DNA of 64,000 bases, taken from assembly GCA_012934845.2 (NCBI GenBank), contig WNNJ02003587.1, forward strand, positions 1-64,000, in the 5' to 3' direction. This document shows positions 32,314 to 44,228 of the stretch, piece after piece (position 1 is the stretch's first letter; each line of letters opens with the position of its first letter). The notes under the pieces were generated by a model. The model saw only the letters and a program-made list of their open reading frames with translations. It ran no database searches and was not told where the DNA came from. A program made the translations under genes and the position numbers. This stretch comes from Pomphorhynchus laevis. Lineage: Eukaryota; Acanthocephala; Palaeacanthocephala; Echinorhynchida; Pomphorhynchidae.

Positions 32314-32925
32314 AAGACCCTGGGTGGTTTAGTCGGAAGTCGGCGTGTTGGATCGGTTGGGGGGGGGCTCAGATCCCCTTGGATTTGAGGCCGTAAGTGC
32401 AGGGAATACAGAGAAGAAGTGCAAAGAAGATATTGTCAAAACTCGGATTGTGTCTTATACTATTTTATTTTTTATGTTTTTCTGTGTTAGTTAACAAAGT
32501 CTTTATTTATTTATTTTTGGGATGCGTAAAATCAAGTTCATATTACATGAACATAATTGAACGATTGCGAAACGTCTGGAATATAGTTGATAGCAAATGC
32601 TTTTGTAATGAAAAACTTAATCGGTTTACGGTTTTTTTTACAGAAAACTCAACACCAGTGTAAATTACTCCTAATTAAATAAAATTAATTACTTCTAATG
32701 TTGTTAATGTTGTCAACATTCTTAATGATTTTCATAATCTTGGGTGCACAAATTAATCCTAATCCGAAGGGCATAGACAATATGTTTCATCATCGCAATT
32801 AATTGGTTAATAAGATCTCAAACTCTCGTTTATGTATAGAATATACATATATTTATATTTTGAATATCTGAAGATATCCTTTCTTTAAATCGATAATTTT
32901 GGACTGACCGGTTAGCTTAATCTTG
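32314..32925. other. LINE 3' region then AT-rich spacer
   Basis: The first ~100 bases are GC-richer with a G run near 32361 and probably belong to the Jockey-like LINE 3' end. The rest is AT-rich with no recognised feature. The 88-codon frame at 32397 has no family features. Confidence 0.45.
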
Positions 32926-34797
32926 TATTATTATACATTCAGCAACATACGAGCATTAGCTCAATTAGCTGGCTCACAATAAGTTCGTAAATAAATTAAT
33001 TAGTTATTAAAATAAGGAAATGCAACACGAAACATTGCTTGATCCATTCGTAGTCTTCTTTTAAACCCAATTTCTGTACCGTTTCTTCGAATAGTTAAAG
33101 AATGACAGCGAAAAATATTTGAACCACGTAGTTGAACCCTACTCCGAAGAGGGTGATGAGGACGTTGGAATAAATGCCAAACAAGGCACATATCCATGTA
33201 CCGACGGGTCCATGTGACGGTCTCAAGTCCTAATGATCTCAGTCTGTCTTCATAAGGCAGCGACGCCAACATTGGTGCTAGCTTTGTTGCCCTGCGAAGT
33301 ACCCTCTCTGATTTCTTATGTTCATGCACAGTACGTGGGTATACAACCGGAGCTGCATATAAAAGTCTACTCAATACATGTGCTAAAATCAGAGTCCGAA
33401 GAGCAGTCGGATACGCGAACAAACGTGCGTCGAATCATACCTATCATTTTATTGGAGTTGGCACAAGCTTGATCAGTGTGCTTTTTGGTTGATAAATTAG
33501 AGGTAACCCATACTCCTAAATCTTTGTAACTATCGACACTTTCCACAATACAGCCCTTATATTTGTAACAAGCAGATGTTAGTTGCTTGCGAGCATTACT
33601 AATAATACGCATGTGTTTGCATTTCGAAACATGTATCACAAGCTTGTTAGACGCCGCCCACAACTCCACATTATCTATGTCAGTTTAAAAATTATCAACA
33701 TCCTCACATGAATGAATGGGCCACCATATTTTTAAGTCCTCTGCATACAAACATGATCGAGAGCGAATGCTCCCAGGCAAATCGTTAACATAAATGCTGA
33801 ATAAAAGCGGACCCAAAACTGAACCTTGAGGTACTCCAATATGACATTCTCTAGACACAGACAATGACCAATCGACAAGTACTCGAAAGCAACGATCACG
33901 AAGAAATTCTCTAATCCAATCAACCATTATGTTTGGGAGTCCAGTATTGACAAGTTTCTGAAGTAGACCATGATCTACTCTATCAAAAGCTTTTCAAAAG
34001 TCGAAGAATATAATGTCTGTATCGATATAGTGTGCCTTATTCGCTGTCCAATCAAGATGAGCATCAAGCAAATTTGAAACAGTTGAATAACCCTCCCGAA
34101 ATCCGTGCTGATTAAGAACTAAAATTTTTCCTACACGAAAAAACTCAATCATGTAGCGATGCACAAACCTCTCCAACACTCTACAGCAAATGCAGGTAAT
34201 GCTCACCGGCCTATAATTCTCGACGGAAGAGCGATCTCCCTTCTTGAAGTAGGGAAGAACAATTGACTGCTTCCACACATTGGGAAGAGATCTTTCTAAG
34301 ATTGACTGGCGAAAAATTGCACAGAGAGGAACGCAAATTGAGACTGCTAATCTGCGCAGATAAACAGAAGGTAGTAAGTCACAACCTCTTGAATTATTTG
34401 CTTTTAGACGGCGTAATTCGGAATAGACTTGAGCTGGCGTTATCAAATTGTCAAGGTCCAACTCAAGACACGTGTCAGAGTAAGTGTTCAGCACACTAGA
34501 TTCCATACAAAAAGTTTCATGTTCATTTGCGGGTTCTACTGAAGTGCAATAGTGTGCCGCAAACTCATCAGCTAGGTCATTCGCGGAAATGTCATAGAAG
34601 TAGTGACAAATCAAAGAATCAACAGCTCCCCTACTTGATAGGTACTGAAAAATGACCTTTAAATCGTATTTACACTGGTTAGCTAATGAATTCTCAAATT
34701 TTTTTCTAGTAAAAAACTTCAATCTTGTAAAGATTGTGACGTATGGACCCTTGTTCGAGTTAAAATATCTAAACGTTCGGTGTATCAAAGTAAACCG
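32926..34797 (-). pseudogene. CR1-type LINE family B, copy 1: RT and C-terminus
   Basis: 5'-truncated copy with a short TATTATTATA tail at 32926-32935, a typical CR1-type microsatellite end. From the 5' side: connecting region with NSNKGPYVTIF, then RT fingers VENYRPVSITCICCRVLE, NQHGFREGYST, IIFFDF (first Asp), then [20 protein letters not shown] and CLYAEDLKIW. The palm motif reads YAED instead of YADD, so the first Asp of the catalytic pair is replaced by Glu. The C-terminal region (33000-33669) includes HVLSRLLYAAPVVYPRT and VTWTRRYMDMCLVW. At least three frameshifts or stops break it. It is nearly identical to 42404-43300 in its 3' part. Confidence 0.85.
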
Positions 34798-34799
34798 TT

Positions 34800-36136
34800 T
34801 ACATGTGGTGTTCGTGCATCAGCAAAACTTTCACAGTTATACCGCTCTTCCACTTCTCACATACGACTACTCAGACCTATACTGTTTTTGACGTTTCCCT
34901 CGCATCAACACCTAACTTCGCATCGTACAATCCTATTCTTGAACCTTCTCGTACACACAGTCCTCGTTCAAATTACAATAAAACTTACATTCATCTTCAT
35001 CATCCTAGCAAGGCAAACGGTAAAGCTGTTCATCTCGTATCTCCTCTTTCATATTCATCCCCCAATCAAAATACATCTCATACTTATTTCTTCGCTTAAC
35101 GTACTCCTTACTCTACCACCCCGGTATCACTTCTCAATAATTTACATCCTTCCGTCAAAATCATATCCAGTAACATCTCCGATCAACCGATTAAACACTC
35201 CACTCCTGTTACACATGCTCCAACTTATCTTTATTCTCCATCGACACCCCTGTCACTCGCACTTCTATCTGCACTTCTGCCTCTACTTCTACCTGCTCTT
35301 CTGCCTCTACTTCTACCTGCTCTTCTGCCTCTACTTCTACCTGCTCTTCTGCCTCTACTTCTACCTGCTCTTCTGCCTCTACTTCTACCTGCTCTTCTGC
35401 CTCTACTCCTAGCAGCACATCCACGTAATCGTTTTCCTTCGCGCAATCGCTGTAAAAAATCGCTCTAACTAAAAATTGCTCATAAAATCATATCCAGTCA
35501 CATCTCTGATCAACCGATTCAACACCTCGCTCCTGTCACACTTGCTCCAACCAATATTAATTCTCTATCAAGAACCCGTCATTTCCACTGCTATCTGCTC
35601 ATCTGCCTCGACTCCTACCACCTCTGTCCGTCCACCACTTCCACGAAATCATTTTCCTTCGCGCGATCGCTGTATAATCATATCAAACTTAAAGCTTCCC
35701 GAATCTGCTTCTCCACAATCTCGCCTCGATGATGTATCTGCCTTCAGGTCTATCCTAGCAACCATTCTTCACAATTATAACCCATCCCTCTTCAATAATA
35801 TCGCTCCTGTATCCTTTATTCGTTCAAACAAATCCACTAAATCCAATCATCACAGTACTCCATTATTAAAAATCGTTTTCCGACAGTTCACATGCCTCTT
35901 CGGTACTCTCCCAACGTTTTAAACTTCCTACCACATCATCTACTTCTCGTGTCTTTCCTGACCGCTCGCCTTCTGATATTGCCCATCTCAATTTAGCTCG
36001 CATTGAGAAACATCGACGTGAAACAAACGGCCAGTCATCCTTATCTATACGTCAAATCAATGGAAATTTTCACGTTGTACACACAAGGCCAAAAATTCGA
36101 TGGCGTCCCATATCTCCCCCTTGTATTCTTCGCTAG
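34800..36136 (+). pseudogene. L2-like LINE copy 3: ORF1 with internal repeats
   Basis: ORF1 of the same family as 13041-13808, spread over several frames. The C-terminal domain is readable at 35620-36136: RDRCIIISNL, LDDVSAFRSIL, PVSFIRSNK, LLKIVF, then after a frameshift ARIEKHRRETNG, SLSIRQINGNF and KIRWRPIS. The Ser/Thr-rich N-terminal half has grown by two duplications: a 24-bp tandem array at 35274-35409 and a repeat of about 125 bases (35155-35280 against 35480-35600). The frame is broken, so no product is expected. Confidence 0.72.
35274..35409. repeat. 24-bp tandem repeat within LINE ORF1
   Basis: Five full units and a partial sixth of CTTCTGCCTCTACTTCTACC plus TGCT. As 24 is divisible by 3, the units preserve the ORF1 frame and encode an eight-residue Cys/Ser/Thr/Ala repeat (CSSASTST). 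The open frames on the opposite strand are by-products. Confidence 0.95.
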
Positions 36137-38792
36137 TCGATCTCGCTCCTAAGCATACTTTTCGTCTTAGTCTATTCAACACTCGCTCCATTCTTCATAA
36201 AGTTGATCTGCTCCTTCATATATTCGATCAATTATCTATCGATATTATTTGCATTACCAAATCCTGGCACTGACTTTTACGATCTTGCTATTCGTCGTCA
36301 TGTTGCTTTGGTTGTTCTCTAGTTAAATCAGCTAGTCCAATTGTCTCTCCCACATCTACTGCTTCTAACCACGGCGGTATTGTTGCCATTGCACGTCACC
36401 CAACGTCTCTACGTAAAATTAACGCTAAAATTATATCTTTCAAACTTTTTATGTTCTAACTATTCTCTTTCTTATCCTTCTTCCATCCCGTCCGGTGTTT
36501 AACAAGGATCTGTGTTAGGTCCTTTGCTTTTCTCTATTCTTTTCGGTGACTTGTATACAATTTCTCATACATTTGACTTCCAAGACGGAAAGCAATGAGA
36601 AGAAGATGAATTTGAACACGACAATAAATTGTAGGCAAATCAAGAGAAGCAATATGGTGGGATGTACGATCAAAACAACGAAGACTGAGGAGAATCCGGA
36701 CGGATGCATCAACGATGCGCTGTAGGAGCAGAACATCATCTGCTCATCATCTGTGACAATGATGATATTGCTATTCGTCGTATATGCCGCACTGGTTGTT
36801 CTCTAGTTGAGTCAGATCGTCCAATTGTCTTTACCACACCTACTGCTTCTAACCATGGCGGTATTGTTGTCATTGCTCGTCACCCAACGTTTCTGCGTAA
36901 AATTGACGCTTACATCCATTACACTTCGTTCGAATTACTCATATGCAGATTATAAACTCTTTTCCCTGTGGAACTTGTGATTATATACCGTCCAGGCCCA
37001 GTCGCCCCTCACGTATGTTCTTTAACGACTTTGCTATTCTTCTTTCTCACTGTTCATTGTCTTAGACTCCTTCTTTTGTTCTCGGTGACTTTAACATTCG
37101 TCTTGATCATCCAGCTGACTCTGACTCTATTACTCTACCTAATCTTTCTTTCTAATTTTAACTATAAATTACTTACAACAAGCCCCACTCATATTCTCGG
37201 CGGTACTATCGACATCATTGCTGTTTCCAACTGCTTCAATGACTATATGTCCTTGTCAATTACTTATCATGGTTTGTCCGATCATTTCCTTGTCCCTCTT
37301 ACTCTTACTCGTTTCCATACTCATCCTCTTTCTCCGCCTCCAACATTAGCTACTCCAAGTCACCTCGGAAACTTCTCGATATCCCTATTATCTGTTCTGC
37401 CTTACTCAATTCTTCACTCTTTTCGCTTTCACTTAACTATCTTTCTCCCTATGATCTCTGCATTCTGTTTGATTCTTAACTTACGTCGATCCTCAATCAC
37501 CTTATGCCTATTCGACCACGACGTTTTCAGCGCTTGCGCCATGCTCCTTGGTTCGATTCGTGTGTTTGATCGCTTTGTTAAACGATCTCCAAACGCACTT
37601 ACTCCAAATCTCACTGCTACATCGCTCTTCGCCGTTCCCATAGATACGAAGACTACCATCTTCTTACGTCGATCCTCAATCACCTTATGCCTATTCGACC
37701 ACGACGTTTTCAGCGCTTGCGCCATGCTCCTTGGTTCGATTCGTGTGTTTGATCGCTTTGTTAAACGATCTACAAACGCACTTACTCCAAATCTCACTGC
37801 TACCTCGCTCTTCGCCGTTCCATAGATACGAAGACTACCATCTTCGTATCGTCCTATCTCACTTCTCTCAACCCTCTCTAAACTCCTTAAGCGTCTTGTT
37901 CTCAAGCAAGTTAATGCATATCTATTTTCCTCCAACTTGTTTCCTCCCTTCAAATCTGCTTTTCGCTGTAATCGCTATACTGAAATTGCCTGTCTTAAAG
38001 TTTATAACGACTTACTCATCTCGCGCGATCAAAAATTATGTAGTGTCATAGTTTATCTTGATCTCTCATCTGCTTTTGACATCGTCAATCACTCGATTCT
38101 TCGCCATCGCCTTCGTCATGATTATGGCTTCTCTTTACCCACTGTAGCTTTATTTTATTCATATTTATCAAACCGTACTTTTTGCGTTTGTTCTAACTCT
38201 TTTCTTTCCCATTCTTCTTCCATCTCGTCTGATGTTCCACAAGTCTCCGTATTAGGGCCCTTTGATTTTCTCTCTTCTGCTCGGTGATATGTCTTCTATT
38301 TTTCATACATTTAATTTTCATGTTATGCAATATGCTGACAACATTCTCATCTATGATCACGCACCTGCTTATCGTATTCATGATTTTAGTGTTGCTGCTT
38401 CCAACTTTCTTGCCTCAATTTTCAATAATCTTTCTTCTCTTCGTCTTTCTCTGAATCCTAATAAATCAAAAATAATATATTCTTCATTGACGCTTCGGCG
38501 TAGAACCTCCCTCCATATCATTAAATCCTACAATTCTTACTATCGTTGACAATCTGGTTTCCTAGGATTCCATTTCGACAACAGACTTTCACTTAAACCT
38601 TTCGTCAGAGATAAAGTACGCTCATCTAACCTGATTCTGCGCAACCTTCGTCAAATTCGAGATTGGTCGTTTTCCCTTCATGTATGATTCTCATATCTTC
38701 TCCCATATTCTCAAGACTTGATTACTGTCTGAGTATATTTTTCAAGTTACCTAAATCCACTCTTCTTCCACTACAACGCATCGTAAGCGCAT
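36137..38792 (+). pseudogene. L2-like LINE copy 3: scrambled ORF2
   Basis: Pieces of ORF2 out of order. A start with FRLSLFNTRSILHK and an endonuclease beginning (36137-36420) jumps straight to the RT piece [16 protein letters not shown] (36490-36580). Then comes an inverted C-terminal fragment on the minus strand (about 36585-36735). The endonuclease then begins again (36745-37480: SNHGGIVVIARHP, VIIYRPGP, VTLTFVLI) with a 183-bp tandem duplication, followed by RT sequence (37930-38550: VIVYLDLSSAFDIVNHSIL, VMQYADN) and a little C-terminal sequence. The palm motif is altered to YADN. At least two copies or one rearranged copy contribute. It stops at an ACAACGCATC sequence where copy 2 starts. 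Confidence 0.75.
37480..37845. repeat. 183-bp tandem duplication in LINE ORF2
   Basis: 37480-37662 is repeated at 37663-37845 with one missing base and two or three substitutions, both starting CTTACGTCGATCCTC. A 174-codon frame on the minus strand across it is a by-product of the duplication. Confidence 0.93.
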
Positions 38793-40215
38793 TCCATCGT
38801 GAATCGATCTAGTAGGTATTGTAAGTACTCATAACAAGAAGCCAACAAGATAATATCATCTGCAAAAAGCATATATGGTATGCTGTTGCAATTGAACTGA
38901 AGACTGACATCAATCAGAACAGCCCGTCTTGTAATTTTGTCCATGTAAACAAGGGACAAAAGTGGAGACAGGACAACCCTGATGAAGCATAACGCTTACT
39001 GGAAATGATTCAGACTTTATACCTAGAACACGAACACAACTTATACTTTGTTTATACAGAGAAGCCACAGCTACCCGAAGATAGTGTAGAACTCCATACT
39101 CCCTTAGTACTTCCCACAACCTTTCTCATGGAACTCGGTCGAACGCATTCTCCAAATCTACAAAGCACAGGTAGACTGGTTGAGCAAACTCCCAAGACCG
39201 TTCAAGGATAGTTGAGAGAGTAAAAAGCTGATCCGTAGTTCCACGACCTGGACGACAGCCGCATTGTTCCTCTTGCAAATGTTCCTTAACTATAGGTTGT
39301 ATCCTTAACTTAAGAATCTTAGCAAATAGCTTACCAGTTTGACTAAGAAGAGTGATGCCCCGATAATTGAAACACACTCTTCGGTCACCTTTCTTAAAGA
39401 TCAGTACTACCACCCCCAGTTCGTCACTCACAAAAAACCTTGCCCAACCTCAATGCTACATTGAAAATCCGTGTTTGGCACTTCATGCCAACAACGTCGA
39501 GATCCTTTAAAGCTTCAGGTCGAATCTCTTCTACCCCCAGAAGACTTGTCATTACGAAGTTTTTTAACAACAGCAATGACCTCTTCCAAAGAGATGAGCT
39601 CTTCCGTTGGTTCTAAATTGTCTACTTCCACAAAAGAAGGTATATCCATAGGATGTATAAGACTACTAAAATGCCCGTTCAAAACAACCAAGAATTTCAT
39701 CAATGTCAGTCAGTATAGATCCTCTCTTGTCATAGACAGTTTGAGGAGTTTCATGCTTTCCAACACAAAGGTTTCTGATCGTCCTCCAGAACATCTTCGA
39801 AGCTAACCTATAATCAAGTTCTAAGTACTCTCTAAACTTCTCCCAAGCCACCTTCGTCGCTTCGGTAACTGCTGGAGCTGAAGCTTATAAGCCAGCTTTT
39901 TCTGTTGGACAAAATCTCTAATTGTTGGTGTCCACCAAGCAGTTCAAGTATTTCCTCCGCGACAAGCATCTAAGGCCTTCAAGCAACAACCTTTCACAGT
40001 TGCTTTGGCAAGCGAGGATCTGAACATCTCACATTCCTGGTCAATGCTCTTCACTTCTTCTGACAATCGAGAGAGGTCATCCCGGATTTTGTCAGAAAGA
40101 CGTTCCTTGACAGAAACAATGCTAGACGCTCCCAGCACGCCCTCACACAACGTTTGGGTTTACCAGGCTTGTCTAGCATCCGAACCTGTCATCGAAGTTT
40201 ACTAACTACAAGATA
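38793..40215 (-). pseudogene. LINE family F, ORF2 fragment (clade not assigned)
   Basis: Minus-strand reverse transcriptase from a different LINE family. In order from the 5' side: a helical linker with ERLSDKIRDDLSRL (40100s), MAWEKFREYLELDYRLASKMFWRTI, KKLRNDKSSG, then RT motifs VVLIFKKGDRRVCFNYRGIT (39360s), EEQCGCRPGRGTTDQLFTL, CFVDLENAFDRVP (first Asp), LREYGV, CVRVLGIKS, LHQGCPVS and LFADDIILLAS (catalytic pair) near 38860. Frameshifts split it into six short open pieces. The endonuclease and the 3' end are missing. The CRPGRGTTDQ and LRQGCP-type motifs separate it from the CR1 and L2 copies around it. No tail was found. Confidence 0.78.
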
Positions 40216-40226
40216 GTGATCGGTCG

Positions 40227-40550
40227 ACATCACTATATATATCGATGATACGTTTGCTATTTTCGATAACACAATTGATAAACAGGACATATTAAGAGCA
40301 ATAAATTGTTTTGATGAAAATATGCAGTGGACGATAGAATTAGAATTAGATTATAGATTAACATTTTTAGATATCGAGTTAGTAGAACATCAAATGATAT
40401 TTTACTAACATCCGTTTATTATAAAAATTTAAATAATTTAAATATTGTTTCGTGGAATACCAATGTTCCAACATCTTGGAGAATATCTGCTGACAATTCT
40501 TTGCTTTTACGAAGTAAGATGATTATTATTAATGTTTCAACAGCACATAA
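40227..40550 (+). pseudogene. Penelope-like reverse transcriptase scrap
   Basis: The first 165 bases read IYIDDTFAIFDNTIDKQD (catalytic YIDD), then NMQWTIELELDYRLTFLDIE, the palm and following strand typical of Penelope-like reverse transcriptases (Y-V/L-D-D-T-F followed by a LTFLDI-type strand). A TAA follows at about 40390, and further AT-rich sequence may be its continuation. It differs in sequence from the YIDD element at 17930 and is not on the same unit. It is too short for a function. Confidence 0.7.
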
Positions 40551-40605
40551 AAGCATGGCTTAATTGGCTTGTTCACGGCAGAAAAAAAAGAAAATATAAT
40601 AAAAA

Positions 40606-42403
40606 TATCACAAATACGGAAAAGCAGCTTTCCCCATGACATCCTCCATCCGTAATTTCTTTTTGAATTCGTTGATATTGCTACTGCACACTGTTGACTC
40701 TCTTAGCCTATTCCACAGAGATACAACTCGCCGATCAAATTGGATAGCTCGTGATTTTCTTATCCTTTCATGTCGCAGGGTTAAACCATGGCCTCGGAGG
40801 ATATTGGATGAGCGCAAATGAAGACAATCTCGAAGTGGATGATCTAAATCATTAAGAATTTGCCAGACCATACTCATATCGATGTACCGGCGGGTCCACG
40901 TGACAGTCTCAAGTCTAAGTGCTTTTAATCGATCAGGGTACGACAAAAATTTCAGTTGCGGTGCTAGCTTGGTAGCTCTATGAAGTACCCTCTCTGAACT
41001 AATATGTTCTTTTGAATTTTGGGGATACACACACGGCGCAGCATATAGAAGACGGCTCAACACATGAGCAAAGATTAGCGGACGTAAGGCCAAATTGATT
41101 GAGTGCAATGAAAGTGCGTCGAAGTTGACCGATTATCCCCAACGCATTTAAACAAGCATGTTCAGTATGTGTGACGGTACTCAAATCACTGTTTATCCAC
41201 ACTCCCAAGTCCTTATATTTGTTCACTCGTTCTATATCACTGCTTTGAAAGCTATAATTAGCTAAAGATTGAGCATTTCCGCCACAAACACGTAAATGTT
41301 TGCATTTTGATATATTTACAATCAACCTATTGAGCAGATCCCAATTTTCGACTTGATCGATATCCCGTTGCAGTTTAACTATATCATTGGAGTGAACGAA
41401 TTGCCCGCCAGATTTTCAAATCGTCTGCATATAAAAGCATCCGAGAATCAATAAATTCCGGGAGATCGTTGATGTAGACACTAAATAACAATGGACCCAA
41501 TACTGAACCTTGAGGCACCCCTATATTACATGGCCGCGAAGAAGAGTAAAAATTATCTACATGCACACAATAACTACAATTGCTTAAAAACGATTCAATT
41601 CATCTAACAAGCAAAAATGGAATGTCACTTTTCTCTAGTTTATTTAGGAGGAATCTATGGTCTACTCTGTCAAATGCCTTAGAGAAATCGAAGAATATGA
41701 TGTCAGTAGCAATGGATACGGCTTTATTAGCTGACCAATCTAGATGGGTTGCGAGTAGATTAGTAACTGTCGAATAACCCTTACGGAAACCATGTTGCTC
41801 AGAAGTTATTACATTATTCTCACTATAAAACATGACCATATAACCATGTATAATTCGCTCTAACATTCTACAACATATGCAAGTAATAATTACTGGCCTG
41901 TAATTGTCTACTGAAGATCTATCACCCTTTTTGAAGATGGGGTGAATGATCGATTGTTTCCACTCTTTTGGAAGATTCGTATCAATAATAGATTGTCGAA
42001 ATACGTTACAAAGTGGTGTATATATTGAGTCTGCTATTCGACAAAGATATATCAAAGGTAACAAATCAGCACCTTTGAAGTTTGTCTCTTTAAGACGATG
42101 CAGTTCAGCTAAAACTTTCTCAGAAGTTATCAAATTAGCTATGTCTAAACTAGGATATGAAACACTAGCACCTCTTATCGTCTCACTGTTCTGCATAGTT
42201 TCAGAATACTCGTTTGTAGTGTCTTTGTACAAGTAAAAATGCCTTGAGAACATCTCAGCAAGGTCGTCTTCAATAACGCTATCAAAATATTGGCCAATTG
42301 TTTTATTAGCGTTCCTACTACTATTCACATATAGAAAGAGACCTTTGGGATCATGTCTACAACTATGAGCTAGACCATTTTCAAATAAATATCGCTTATG
42401 ATG
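40606..42403 (-). pseudogene. CR1-type LINE family B, copy 2: RT and C-terminus
   Basis: 5'-truncated ORF2 with connecting region (KGLFLYVNSSRN), RT fingers WKQSIIHPIFKKGDRSS, YRPVIITCICCRMLE, HGFRKGYSTVTN, IIFFDFSKAFDRVDH (first Asp), [30 protein letters not shown] (catalytic pair intact) and a C-terminal region VTWTRRYIDMSMVW ending near 40608. The main open pieces are 41600-42328, 41384-41566, 40999-41325 and 40608-41108, so about four breaks. Sequence identity to copies 1 and 3 is clearly below that between copies 1 and 3. Its truncated 5' end abuts the 3' tail of copy 3 at 42404. Confidence 0.86.
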
Positions 42404-44228
42404 TTTTATTATTATTATTATTATACATTCAACAACATACGAGCATTAGCTCAAATAGCTGGCTCACAATAAGTTCGTAAATAAATTAATTAGTTTTTAA
42501 AATAAGGAAATGCAACACGAAACATTGCTTGATCCATTCGTAGTCTTCTTTTAAAAGCACTAAGTGAACTGCATCCAACGGTGTCTGCATCAAGGTTGTT
42601 CCACAGCTCAACAATTCTTCTATCAAATTGCATCGCGCCCAATTTCTGTACTCTGTTTCTTCGAATAGTTAAAGAATGACCGCGAAGAACATTTGAACAA
42701 CGTAGTTGAACCCTACTCCGAAGAGGGTGATGAGGACGTTGGAATAAATGCCAAACAAGGCACATATCCATGTACCGACGGGTCCATGTGACGGTCTCAA
42801 GTCCTAATGATCTCAGTCTGTCTTCATAAGGCAGCGACGCCAACGTTGGTGCTAGCTTTGTTGCCCTGCGAAGTACCCTCTCTGATTTCTTATGTTCATG
42901 CACAGTACGTGGGTATACAACCGGAGCTGCATATAAAAGTCTACTCAATACATGTGCTAAAATCAGAGGCCGAAGAGCAGTCGGATTAACGCGAACAAAC
43001 GCGCGTCGAATCATACCTATCATTTTATTGGAGTTGGCACAAGCTTGATCAGTGTGCTTTTTGGTTGATAAATTAGAGGTAACCCATACTCCTAAATCTT
43101 TGTAACTATCGACACTTTCCACAATACAGTCCTTATATGTGTAACAAGCTGATGTTAGTTGCTTGCGAGCATTACCAATAATACGCATGTGTTTGCATTT
43201 CGAAACATTTATCACAAGCTTTTTTAACGCCGCCCACAACTCCAAATTATCTATGTCAGTTTGCAAATTATCAACATCCTCACATGAATGAATTGAAGAA
43301 ATTTAATCTTTAAAGAATTGAAGAAATTTCTCGCCTGCTTATAAACACCATATTCACAAAATCCACCCTTAAAGGATTTAAAACAGAAGTCACGAGCCTT
43401 CATCGCAGTAGCCAGCTCAGTATCAAACCAACGAGCGCTTTTCCAACTAGTCTTAGACTTCAAAGGTGATAATTTTATCATTAGAGAATAAAGCGTCACG
43501 CGAAAATGATCCCAGGCCTCGTCAACTCAGACAACAGCAGGATCAGGCCAACTTACTCTATGCAGCTTTGATGTAATAACATCATAGTTCGCCCTAAAGA
43601 CATTAATCTGACGTTTTGTACCTAGCATGATGAAACACTCTCATTTGTATATTTAGCAAAACGTTAACTACATAGTGATCAGACAAACCAACAGGAGAAT
43701 CATATTGGATACTACTGATTAATTGACTGTTTGTCGATAGGCAAAGATCAAGAAGGGAAGAACTACAACTTGAAAAGCGAGTATGTACATCAACAAATTG
43801 AGCAAGACCACAATAAGTAAAACACTCCATAAGGTGACAAGATTCACTATCACAAGTAGGAAGAACCGTATTCGAAGTCCATTCAACATCTGGCATATTC
43901 AGATCCCCAATTATCACAGTATCACAATCTCCTCGCGTATACAATTCTATCTCTTCAATAAGTTTCTTAGATATTGCCTTAGGGGTACGATACACAAGAC
44001 CCAGTATGATGGGTGAGCTGTTATCAAACTTCACCTGACATCACAAACTCTCAACTCTATCAATAAACGACTTACTCAAAACACGCACCTTAACTTCGTC
44101 TCTCATAAAGAGAGCAACGACACCACCCCTACCCCTATCCGATCACTACGGAACAAAGAATAGTCTGGGATGGATACCTCAGCATCAGATACATAACAAT
44201 TAAGCCAAGATTCTGTATTGCCTCTCAT
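42404..44228 (-). pseudogene. CR1-type LINE family B, copy 3: endonuclease and C-terminus, RT deleted
   Basis: Starts at its 3' side with an ATT/ATA-repeat tail (42404-42424). The C-terminal region (42490-43266) is open over 258 codons and nearly identical to copy 1. Upstream the RT palm and fingers are missing: the frame jumps to the region after the endonuclease (43251-43499, KSARWFDTELATAMKARDF), then the endonuclease (43603-44034: LGLVYRTPKA, VIIGDLNMPDVEW, LSDHYVVNVL). The remaining sequence to 44228 is endonuclease start in poor frame. An internal deletion joins endonuclease linker to the C-terminal region near 43300. No active enzyme could result. Confidence 0.84.

Noticed and set aside
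32397-32663. 88-codon plus-strand frame with a hydrophobic stretch
   Set aside because: AT-rich, Leu/Phe run from low-complexity sequence, no homology recognised.
35209-35446. Minus-strand Glu/Val-rich and Arg/Gly-rich frames
   Set aside because: Both are antisense readings of the 24-bp repeat inside LINE ORF1.
37429-37953. 174-codon minus-strand frame with internal repeat
   Set aside because: Antisense of an L2-like LINE carrying a 183-bp tandem duplication; no motif of its own.
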